Origin: a bacterium
GTDB taxonomy: Bacteria > Electryoneota > RPQS01
Direction of reading: 5' to 3'
DNA: 5,213 nt
Assembly (NCBI GenBank): GCA_028711875.1
Contig: JAQTRJ010000188.1
Location: forward strand, 1-5,213
Numbering within the stretch: the first letter of the stretch is position 1; each line of letters opens with the position of its first letter. The notes under the pieces are model-generated. The model was given only the letters and a program-made list of their open reading frames with translations, searched no databases and was not told the origin of the DNA. Positions 1 through 5,213 of the stretch are shown here, piece after piece. A program made the translations under genes and the position numbers.

Positions 1-1315
1 GAGAATACAGTCCGTGCGGGTCGCATTTTTCGAGCATCAGGCGGCGGAGCTCCTTGGCCGGAGAATCGGACGCCGCGCCGTTCAGGAGCGCGCCGTCGAA
101 AGGAAGCACGCAGCCGGGCGCAGGGCGAGCGCCGAGTCCAAGCGCGATCTCATAGAGTTTACGCAGCAGTTCCTCGGCGTGCTGGACGGTGCGGGATTCG
201 CCGTCGGGCTGGAGCGCCCAGACCTGCAACTGTCCCGACTCGACGGTCCCCCAGAGCGCGACGGGCAGATTGAACTCGCGTCCCAGATCGGCGGCGGCCT
301 CTTCAAGTTCGGGCAATGCGGGCGCGGGCATTTTCAGACGGATGCCGGTGCGCTCGGGATAGAGCCGCGCCGCCGTGCGCGGAAAGCGGAACAGGTCTTC
401 CCACAGCGCGCGGATGGCCGTCTCCTCACGCAACAGTTTCCCGCACGACGCCCACGCCTCGGGCACGCATTCCACGTCGTCGCCCCACTCCACCGTGAGC
501 AGCACGCCCGCGCTCGCCGACACACGATGATCGTTTCCCTCGCGGAGAATGCGCGTGGCGATTTCGCCCCAATAGACGACCGTTTCGGGCAGCGGCGTCG
601 CGGCGCGCAGTTCGGTCAGCGTTGCGACCGCCGCGTGCGCGTCGGGCAGTTCGAGCAGAATCGCCGAGCGCGCGGCGGGGCGCTGCGCAAGCTCGAGTTC
701 GAGCGCGGTGATCACGCCCATCGCGCCGCGCGAACCGAACAGGAAGCCGCTGACGTCAGGCTCATTTTCGGTCAGACAGGCCGGGCCGCTGCGATAGGTT
801 GTTCCGTCGAAGGCCATCCACTCGACCGCGCGCAGATGCGAGAGCGTTCCGCCGTCCTGCCAGGTGCGCAGTCCCTCCCAACCGAGCGCGATCATTTCAC
901 CCAAACTGGTCTTGGCGGGAATCGGCAGCAACGGCGGCCAGCGCAGGCTCGTGCGCGCGAGATCCACGGCGAGCGATTCGACGGACAATCCGCCATCCAC
1001 ATGAGCCGTGCGGCGCGCTTCCGAGATCTCCGGCGCGGCGGCGAGGCGCGACGTGAGAATGAGCAGATGCGACGCAAGATTTTTCACTTCGGCCGGACGG
1101 AGTCCCGACGTGATCGCGAGCCGCATTTTCTTTTCGATCGCAAACTCGATGACGGCGCGTAATTCTCCCCGGTTTCCCGGCTCGACGAGCAACTCGGGAA
1201 GATCGGCGCGGCTGAGTCGTCCGCTGAGATGCGGCAGAATCTCTTTCGCGCCGGTGAGCAGTTTGCCCTCGCGAATGTCCTTGCGCAGGCGGCTGTAGCG
1301 GTCGAAGAGGGGCAC
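1..1315 (-). CDS. GlcD-like FAD-linked oxidase (VAO/PCMH fold), 3' end off-window
   Basis: This is a probable FAD-binding oxidoreductase of the glycolate oxidase/D-lactate dehydrogenase (GlcD) type, a family that oxidises 2-hydroxy acids; the substrate here is unknown. The 438 visible residues show the family's order. An N-terminal PCMH-type segment contains LLVEPGNRGELRAVIEFA (about 42-59). A TSLGEMIALGWEGLR block (136-150) stands where GlcD has its S/T-x-GG-x-x-A-x-N-x-G motif. An AVEWMAFDG strand follows, then GSRGAMGVIT (194-203), matching the family's GSEGTLGIIT. The end, KCDPHGLYS (430-438), matches the D-P-x-G-x-x-x-P motif normally about ten residues from the C-terminus, so little is missing. 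The first FAD loop, usually R-G-G-G-T, reads ITSGLRPAEV (68-77) and lacks the glycines, so cofactor binding may be altered. The GTG start is chosen because AAAGGA lies 9 nt upstream, inside the end of the preceding FmdB-like gene. A continuation into a C-terminal Fe-S domain cannot be excluded. Confidence 0.8.
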   Translation of the reverse strand, partial: MPLFDRYSRLRKDIREGKLLTGAKEILPHLSGRLSRADLPELLVEPGNRGELRAVIEFAIEKKMRLAITSGLRPAEVKNLASHLLILTSRLAAAPEISEARRTAHVDGGLSVESLAVDLARTSLRWPPLLPIPAKTSLGEMIALGWEGLRTWQDGGTLSHLRAVEWMAFDGTTYRSGPACLTENEPDVSGFLFGSRGAMGVITALELELAQRPAARSAILLELPDAHAAVATLTELRAATPLPETVVYWGEIATRILREGNDHRVSASAGVLLTVEWGDDVECVPEAWASCGKLLREETAIRALWEDLFRFPRTAARLYPERTGIRLKMPAPALPELEEAAADLGREFNLPVALWGTVESGQLQVWALQPDGESRTVQHAEELLRKLYEIALGLGARPAPGCVLPFDGALLNGAASDSPAKELRRLMLEKCDPHGLYS

Positions 1316-1317
1316 GG

Positions 1318-1629
1318 TCAGTCGTCCTTTTTGCCGGTCGAAGGGGCGGCCGGCGGTTCGCTGTGCGCGGTTGATTCTGCCGGTGCGGTGGTCGCGGGGG
1401 ATTCCGACTTGCGCCGGCGCTCCGCCTCGCCGACTCCGCCGCCGCTGTCCTTACGCGCGTAGTCGGTGATGTAAAAACCGGTGCCTTTGAAAATCAGGCC
1501 GGTGCCGCCGGAGATCAATCGCTCGGCCTTCGCGCCGCAGACCGGGCAGACGCGAATCGGTTCGGCGAGAATGCTCTGGAATTCCTCGAAGCGGTGGCCG
1601 GCTTCACAGCGATATTCGTAGGTGGGCAT
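1318..1629 (-). CDS. FmdB-family zinc-ribbon protein
   Basis: This 103-aa protein begins [18 protein letters not shown], the diagnostic N-terminus of FmdB/regulatory zinc-ribbon proteins, and continues with [17 protein letters not shown]. The CPVCG knuckle is intact. The first knuckle has one Cys followed by AGH (C8-E-A-G-H12) in place of the usual C-x-x-C-G-H, so zinc would be held by Cys/His plus Cys/Cys; I believe this C-x-x-G-H variant recurs in the family. After the conserved [11 protein letters not shown] the last 40 or so residues are a charged, Ser/Pro/Ala-rich tail that is probably disordered. The family's role is poorly defined: it was named from a regulator in a formamidase operon, and most members are small and of unknown function. 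The ATG at 1629 is preferred over an in-frame upstream start at 1713 because family homology begins exactly there. The stop is 2 nt before the FAD oxidase start, so the two are probably cotranscribed. Confidence 0.9.
   Translation of the reverse strand: MPTYEYRCEAGHRFEEFQSILAEPIRVCPVCGAKAERLISGGTGLIFKGTGFYITDYARKDSGGGVGEAERRRKSESPATTAPAESTAHSEPPAAPSTGKKDD
1325..1330 (-). promoter_or_regulatory. Ribosome binding site of the FAD oxidase gene
   Basis: The minus strand reads AAAGGA here, inside the last lysine and aspartate codons of the FmdB-like gene. A 9-nt spacer leads to the GTG at 1315, and no better start is in frame nearby. The site supports the GTG call and suggests translational coupling of the two genes. 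Confidence 0.6.
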
Positions 1630-1634
1630 GGGGT

Positions 1635-1662
1635 ATTTTATCCATTGAATCTTTCGAGACAA
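1635..1662 (-). promoter_or_regulatory. Possible sigma70-type promoter before the FmdB-like gene
   Basis: On the minus strand TTGTCT (1657-1662) and TAAAAT (1635-1640) are separated by 16 nt, in the only gap over 100 nt in the window and in a locally AT-rich patch. Against it, the -10 ends only 5 nt before the ATG, so the transcript would be nearly leaderless, and the nearest Shine-Dalgarno-like bases (TGGA) are weak. The match may be chance. Confidence 0.22.
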
Positions 1663-1753
1663 AACGTTCCGGGCGGGTGATGCGCGGCTCCGATCACACG
1701 CGCCATGGATCATCGAGCGCTGAACCCGGCTCGGCGCGCCGTCATCGCAGGCG

Positions 1754-2260
1754 TCAGATGTCGTCCTGCCACTGGACGATGCGAAAGCGTCCGCCGTCGG
1801 GCTTATAGAGCGTAAAACGGGCGAAGCCCAAGAGCGGCGACAAGTCGTCCAGCAGCAATTGATACTGCACGCGGATTTCGAACACGCTGTCGGGCGTTTC
1901 GATGGACTCGAGCGCCGGCGACAGCCCGCCCCAGATCAGCGAGATGTTGTCGAAGCTGCGGAACATCCGGGAAGTGGCGCGCAGATCGGTTTCGCGGTAC
2001 CATCCTTCGGTGCGCTGCAGGATCGGATCGTAGTATTGAAACTGGAAATCTTCGCTCAGCAGTTCGGCGTATTGCAGGGAATCGCCGAGCTGGTAGGCGG
2101 TCTGAAAATTCTGGAGCAGCTCGCCCACGGACGACGCGTCGGTCCACAGGGGCGCGCCGCCGCCGCGCAGCGCCGGAGCGAACGGATTGGCGCAGCCGCC
2201 CGCCAGCGCGCAGGCGAGCAGTCCGCCGATCAGCGCACCAACGACTTGAGATCGCTCCAT
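1754..2260 (-). CDS. Lipoprotein, NTF2/SnoaL-like, second of a tandem pair
   Basis: This predicted envelope lipoprotein of 168 aa has no known reaction. A signal peptide ([23 protein letters not shown]) ends in an AGGC lipobox with the lipidated Cys at 23; Ala at +2 would favour outer-membrane sorting under the E. coli rule. The mature part starts with [21 protein letters not shown], a helix typical of NTF2/SnoaL-like cone folds, then has DFQFQYYDP (71-79) and closes with FRIVQWQDD (159-167) on what should be the last strand. The same landmarks occur in the gene just upstream (start 2811), so the two are probably diverged paralogues. The ATG at 2260 is chosen over an in-frame start at 2308 because it gives a proper signal peptide and has GGAAGAG 8 nt upstream. 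Its first 31 bases lie within the upstream coding sequence. NTF2-like domains may be enzymatic or only bind ligands; no catalytic residues can be assigned. Confidence 0.78.
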   Translation of the reverse strand: MERSQVVGALIGGLLACALAGGCANPFAPALRGGGAPLWTDASSVGELLQNFQTAYQLGDSLQYAELLSEDFQFQYYDPILQRTEGWYRETDLRATSRMFRSFDNISLIWGGLSPALESIETPDSVFEIRVQYQLLLDDLSPLLGFARFTLYKPDGGRFRIVQWQDDI

Positions 2261-2811
2261 GTGCTCTGCTCTTCCGTTCGCAAATCCCGCCAGCGATAGA
2301 TTTGCCAATAGTCTTCTCCGCCGCGCCGCAGCATCAGATAGACCGTTCCCGCCATCTCGTGCGGGGCTCCGGGCAGCGCCGTTCCCGCGTGCAGCTCGTA
2401 GTGCGCGTGAATTTCCGTGACGTCGCCCAGCGGCGTCTCCTCGGTCACCGTGAAGACGGCGAAGAGTCCGCTGTCGGCGGGCATGACGCCGTCGCTGAAC
2501 AGCGCCCGCGCGTGGCTGTTCTCCGCGTCGTAGTCCCAGTCCGCCAGCGACGGATCACGGCTGAGAGCGACCGGATCGGCTTCGAACATGAAATCGTCCG
2601 CGTCGAACGACCGCATGTAATTCACCGTGCTGCGCTCGAAAATCGCCGACGATACGTTATCAAGCACGTCCCGCGGTTCGCGCGGGGTTACCCACGTGTT
2701 GCGCGCGGAGTTGGGCGGCTCGGCATCGCGGGTCGTGAACAGATCGCAGCCCGCCGCCGCGCTCATGAGCACGATCATCGTTATGAGCCATCGGCATCCC
2801 GCGCGCGTCAC
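2230..2811 (-). CDS. Lipoprotein, NTF2/SnoaL-like, first of a tandem pair
   Basis: This predicted lipoprotein of 193 aa has no known function. The signal peptide runs from a GTG start through a hydrophobic stretch (WLITMIVLMSAAAG) to Cys22. Asp23 at +2 would be an inner-membrane retention signal under the E. coli Lol rule, unlike the Ala in its neighbour. The mature part has a helix VLDNVSSAIFERSTVNYMRSF (49-69), DDFMFEADP (72-80), beta strands such as TEIHAHYELHAG, and a closing YWQIYRWRDL (168-177). This pattern, L-x-N-x-x-x-A then DF-x-F then DP then W-x-I-x-x-W-x-D, matches the downstream gene and suggests an NTF2-like cone fold. The C-terminal tail after 177 is polar and absent from the paralogue. 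The GTG start lies 3 nt after the antiporter stop and follows GAGGTGA with a 3-nt spacer; that Shine-Dalgarno includes the antiporter's TGA, so translation is probably coupled. Confidence 0.78.
   Translation of the reverse strand: MTRAGCRWLITMIVLMSAAAGCDLFTTRDAEPPNSARNTWVTPREPRDVLDNVSSAIFERSTVNYMRSFDADDFMFEADPVALSRDPSLADWDYDAENSHARALFSDGVMPADSGLFAVFTVTEETPLGDVTEIHAHYELHAGTALPGAPHEMAGTVYLMLRRGGEDYWQIYRWRDLRTEEQSTWSDLKSLVR
2269..2275 (-). promoter_or_regulatory. Ribosome binding site of the second lipoprotein
   Basis: GGAAGAG on the minus strand lies 8 nt before the ATG at 2260 and inside the upstream lipoprotein's coding sequence. It decides between the 2260 and 2308 starts. Confidence 0.5.
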
Positions 2812-2814
2812 GGT

Positions 2815-2821
2815 TCACCTC
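2815..2821 (-). promoter_or_regulatory. Ribosome binding site of the first lipoprotein, overlapping the antiporter stop
   Basis: GAGGTGA on the minus strand pairs well with the 16S 3' end and is followed after 3 nt by the GTG at 2811. Its last three bases are the antiporter's stop codon, an arrangement typical of coupled translation. Confidence 0.6.
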
Positions 2822-4104
2822 ACCAGAAAGAAGGTAATAATCAGCACCGGCAGCAGGATCGGCAGCGTGTAGCGCCAAATGTAATCGATAAACGTGGGCG
2901 TTTTGAGCTTGGCGTGATCGCAAATGGACTTGCACATGAAATTCGGGCCGTTGCCGATGTAGGTCGCCGCGCCGAAGAACACCGCCGCGATGGAGATCGA
3001 ACGCAGCAGATGCGAGTGTTCGGCGGCGAACAGCAGCACGTCGGGACGATGATCTATCGAAAGCCCGTGCAGTCCCATGGACGCCGTCAGGAAGTTCAAA
3101 TAGGTCGGCGCGTTGTCAAGAAACGCTGAGAGCGCGCCGGTCGCCCAGTAGAACTGCGAGGCTTCGGTGATCCCCAGCGATTTCGCGTTGACCGCGAGCC
3201 AGTCGAGCGCCGGCACCATGCAGGCGAAGATTCCCGCGAACAGAATCGCCACTTCGCGGATCGGCGCGAACGTGAACTCGTTCAGGCGATGGATGCGCTT
3301 GGGCGTGGTCAGGTACGACACGACCGCCGCCGAGATCATCAAAAACTCACGGACGAACAGGGGTTTTTCGATAAACGCCGCGATGATGATAACGGCCGCG
3401 AATCCGAAATTCTGCGCGCCGTCGAAGCGCACCGTGTCACGCTGCTCGGCTTCGATGCGTTCGCGCCGCGAATGGCTTCGATACTCGCGGCGGTCCATGT
3501 AGAAAAACATCGCCAGCAGCACGGCGATGCCGATCGCCCACTTATAAATCAGATGCGTGAGCACCCAAAAGAACGGCACGCCCTTCAGATAGCCGAGAAA
3601 CAGCGGGGGATCGCCGATCGGCGTCAAGGCTCCGCCGCAATTGGCCACGATGAAAATATAAAAGACGATATGGTAGGGCGACCAGCGCCACGAGTTGCCG
3701 CGAATATACGGTCGGATCAGCACCATCGCCGCGCCGGTGGTGCCGATCACGTTGGCCAGCACCGCGCCGACGGCCAGCAGCAGGACGTTTTGACCGGGCG
3801 TCAATTCCCCCGCGAGCTGGATATGAATTCCGCCGCTGATCACGAACAGCGAACCGATCAGAGCGATGAAAGAAAGATACTCGTGTCCCGTCAGCAGCAT
3901 GCGCTCGCCGCCGCCGAAAAAGAACAGATAATAGCCGGCCACCAGCGCGCCCAGCGGCAGCGCCACCCACGGATAATTGCGTTCCCACCAGCGATGGGAG
4001 ATCAGCGGAAACAGAGCGATGCAGAGCAGCAGCAGCGCGAACGGCAGCGACCATGCCAGCGCCGGGGCGCGGCCGATAACATTCGAGGCGGACAACAGGG
4101 ACAA
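2815..4104 (-). CDS. Sodium:proton antiporter, CitMHS_2/NhaD-like (ArsB/NhaD superfamily)
   Basis: This inner-membrane carrier probably exchanges Na+ for H+; the related family name implies citrate-type transport, so substrate is uncertain. The protein has 429 aa, about ten or more hydrophobic segments and a two-repeat layout. The first half carries IGTTGAAMVLIRP (120-132) and NCGGALTPIGDPPLFLG (155-171). The second carries FLDNAPTYLNF (328-338) and TYIGNGPNFMCKSI (381-394). These re-entrant-loop motifs are full length and intact. A hydrophilic linker (about 204-230) separates the halves. No in-frame ATG occurs before residue 69, after the first transmembrane segments. The coordinate given uses TTG at 4104. 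An ATT at 4113 in the same frame, 7 nt after AAGGAG, is better placed and would add three residues (M-F-A). The upstream gene ends 45 nt before the TTG in the same frame, so no longer protein is possible. It lies just upstream of the two lipoproteins and probably shares their transcript. Confidence 0.9.
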   Translation of the reverse strand: MSLLSASNVIGRAPALAWSLPFALLLLCIALFPLISHRWWERNYPWVALPLGALVAGYYLFFFGGGERMLLTGHEYLSFIALIGSLFVISGGIHIQLAGELTPGQNVLLLAVGAVLANVIGTTGAAMVLIRPYIRGNSWRWSPYHIVFYIFIVANCGGALTPIGDPPLFLGYLKGVPFFWVLTHLIYKWAIGIAVLLAMFFYMDRREYRSHSRRERIEAEQRDTVRFDGAQNFGFAAVIIIAAFIEKPLFVREFLMISAAVVSYLTTPKRIHRLNEFTFAPIREVAILFAGIFACMVPALDWLAVNAKSLGITEASQFYWATGALSAFLDNAPTYLNFLTASMGLHGLSIDHRPDVLLFAAEHSHLLRSISIAAVFFGAATYIGNGPNFMCKSICDHAKLKTPTFIDYIWRYTLPILLPVLIITFFLVR

Positions 4105-4120
4105 CGCGAAAATCGGAGTT

Positions 4121-4126
4121 CTCCTT
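4121..4126 (-). promoter_or_regulatory. Strong ribosome binding site before the antiporter
   Basis: AAGGAG on the minus strand is among the best Shine-Dalgarno matches in the window. It is 7 nt from an in-frame ATT (4111-4113) but 16 nt from the first conventional start, TTG (4102-4104), so it argues for ATT initiation or, alternatively, a base error in the assembly. Confidence 0.65.
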
Positions 4127-4149
4127 CGTCGGAAGTTGCGTCGGCGATT

Positions 4150-5001
4150 TTACGACGGACGGTCGTCGCCTTCCATCCGTTCCAGCAGCAGGCTCAGCAG
4201 CTCGATCAGCGCCGCGCTGCCGGCCGCGCGAAACGTTTCCTCGCGCCGCGTTTCACGGGGAATTTCCACGTGCAGTCCGCACGTCGCTACGGCGGGACGA
4301 AGCGAACCGTTCGTCTTCGCGGATTCGGCGCGCAGCTGCAATTCATCCAGCGGCTCGATGCGCAGTTCGGGAAGGAGCGGAGTGCGCACGCGGCGCGAGC
4401 GATAGACTCCGGCAAGTTCGTGCGCGAGATCGGATGTGAGGCCCACGGTCGCGATTTCCAGAAACGGCGTACGGCGATGAGAGTGGAATTCCACCAGCAA
4501 ATCCATCGGCAATCCGGCGCGTCCCGAAGCCTGACGGAGCGCCGCGAGATACTGTTCATGCACCCGCCGCGCCCGCTCGGTTTCGCGCTCGGGTTTTCCC
4601 GGCCCGTTCGATTCAAAGGGACGATTGACGTGGATGTGACGGCCGATTGAAACCGGAATTCGCAAGCCGTCCTGATCGCGAAAATTCGTGGCGATCACCC
4701 GTCCCAGACCGAGCGTGCGCGCCGTGCGATTGCAGAAATACTCCGACCAGTTGTCGAAGCTGACGTGCGGCGCCGCCGCCACCGCCGATATGGAACGGGT
4801 GCACACGCCGCGGACTTCGATCTCTGCTGGAATCAACTCCTGTAATAATTGACGGGCTGCTTCGCGCGTCAGGATTTTTCCGCCGACCAGACGAAATTCC
4901 TCGTCATCGCCGGCCAGAAACGCAAACAGCTGCGCGGGGAAGTCGTCCGTCCGCGCCATCGCTGACTGAAACCATTTCCGGATTTTCCGAAGCGGGTTCA
5001 T
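4150..5001 (-). CDS. Uncharacterised protein with N-formylglutamate-amidohydrolase-like pattern
   Basis: I do not recognise this 283-aa cytoplasmic protein with certainty. It has no signal peptide or membrane segment. The N-terminal 70 residues are unremarkable. The core then reads AAPHVSFDNWSE (76-87), IATNFRDQDG (103-112), HIHVNRPFES (122-131), a helix with ERETERARRVHEQYLAAL (138-155), LLVEFHSHRRTPFLEIATVGL (168-188) and CGLHVEIPRE (241-250). The order PH, then N-R, then an E/D-F-H-S strand, then a late Glu in an H-V-E-I-P motif resembles N-formylglutamate amidohydrolases, zinc hydrolases related to M14 peptidases. By that analogy His79, His173 and Glu246 would be metal ligands or catalytic; this is inference. 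An unrelated conserved family remains possible. The ATG overlaps the Nudix stop as ATGA and there is no Shine-Dalgarno upstream, so translation probably depends on re-initiation by ribosomes finishing the Nudix gene. Confidence 0.75.
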   Translation of the reverse strand: MNPLRKIRKWFQSAMARTDDFPAQLFAFLAGDDEEFRLVGGKILTREAARQLLQELIPAEIEVRGVCTRSISAVAAAPHVSFDNWSEYFCNRTARTLGLGRVIATNFRDQDGLRIPVSIGRHIHVNRPFESNGPGKPERETERARRVHEQYLAALRQASGRAGLPMDLLVEFHSHRRTPFLEIATVGLTSDLAHELAGVYRSRRVRTPLLPELRIEPLDELQLRAESAKTNGSLRPAVATCGLHVEIPRETRREETFRAAGSAALIELLSLLLERMEGDDRPS

Positions 5002-5213
5002 CTCGGAGGAAGCGAAGCATATCGAAGAAATGCACGAAGAATGTCGCCCGGTTGATAGCCGAATCCGTTTTCGTCCAGCGTGGATACCCGGCCTTCAGCG
5101 ATATCGTCACGGCTCGCCCAGACAAAATCTGAGTGCTCTTCGCTGAGCCGCACCTCGCCCGTCCGGCACTCGGACAGGAAATTCATGCAGAGCAGTTCGG
5201 GCATCTGGCCGTC
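4998..5213 (-). CDS. Nudix hydrolase, C-terminal part (5' end off-window)
   Basis: Only the last 71 residues are visible, open to the window edge. The segment NFLSECRTGEVRLSEEHSDF followed by VWASRDDI is the typical final strand and loop of a Nudix domain (pattern L-S-x-E-H-x-x-x-x-W-x-x-x-x-E/D-L/I), and the last 30 residues form the closing helix ending in YASLPPR. The Nudix box itself must lie upstream, beyond the window, so activity cannot be judged. Nudix enzymes hydrolyse nucleoside diphosphates linked to another group, such as oxidised dNTPs, ADP-ribose or diadenosine polyphosphates; the substrate here cannot be told. The TGA stop overlaps the ATG of the next gene by 4 bp. A methionine at 5204 is internal, because the frame stays open and homologous-looking sequence runs through it. 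Confidence 0.72.
   Translation of the reverse strand, partial: DGQMPELLCMNFLSECRTGEVRLSEEHSDFVWASRDDIAEGRVSTLDENGFGYQPGDILRAFLRYASLPPR

Noticed and set aside
14..1162. Plus-strand open frame of 382 codons opposite the FAD oxidase.
   Set aside because: The minus strand carries clear FAD-oxidase motifs throughout; the plus product is Arg/Gly-rich with no domain, a mirror of the codon bias.
1630..1713. N-terminal extension of 28 residues on the FmdB-like protein from an upstream in-frame start.
   Set aside because: Family homology begins exactly at MPTYEY, and the extension is unrelated sequence lacking a ribosome site.
1630..1753. Possible rho-independent terminator between the second lipoprotein and the FmdB-like gene.
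   Set aside because: Only a weak 5-bp inverted repeat (GTGAT/ATCAC with an 11-nt loop) was found and no T-run follows it, so it was not called.
2302..3129. Plus-strand open frame of 275 codons opposite the first lipoprotein and the antiporter end.
   Set aside because: It covers the antiporter's conserved C-terminal motifs on the other strand and has an Arg-rich, domain-free product.
3289..4650. Long open frame on the plus strand (453 codons) antisense to the antiporter and the hydrolase-like gene.
   Set aside because: It runs opposite two well-supported genes, its product is Arg/Gln/Ala-rich with no recognisable domain, and such frames are expected opposite GC-rich codons.

Overview
The window suggests a Gram-negative bacterium with a GC-rich genome. 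Lipobox signal peptides and a polytopic cation antiporter support the envelope type, and third codon positions are strongly G/C. Nothing fixes the lineage. The pair of small NTF2-like lipoproteins ending in a W-x-I-x-x-W-x-D motif resembles proteins I associate with uncultivated candidate phyla (Zixibacteria/Latescibacteria-like), but that is an impression, not a result.

All seven genes lie on the minus strand and are tightly packed, so the window reads from high to low coordinates. At the right edge (4998-5213) is the C-terminal end of a Nudix hydrolase. Its stop overlaps by 4 bp the start of a 283-aa protein (4150-5001) with a weak N-formylglutamate-amidohydrolase-like pattern. After a 36-45 nt gap carrying a strong Shine-Dalgarno comes a sodium:proton antiporter of the CitMHS_2/NhaD-like type (2815 to about 4104). 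It has no ATG or GTG start and appears to begin at ATT or TTG. Three bases after it begins a first lipoprotein (2230-2811). A second, similar lipoprotein (1754-2260) starts inside the 3' end of the first. The spacing suggests these five genes form one transcript.

A 124-nt gap (1630-1753), the largest in the window, separates that cluster from a second pair: an FmdB-type zinc-ribbon protein (1318-1629), followed after 2 nt by a GlcD-like FAD-linked oxidase (1-1315) whose C-terminus lies just beyond the left edge. The oxidase has lost the usual glycine-rich FAD-pyrophosphate loop although the rest of the fold can be followed.

There are no RNA genes, mobile elements, CRISPR arrays or long repeats that I can see. 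The window looks like ordinary housekeeping and envelope genes. The points worth attention are the antiporter start codon, the overlapping divergent lipoprotein pair, the unassigned amidohydrolase-like protein and the degenerate FAD site.
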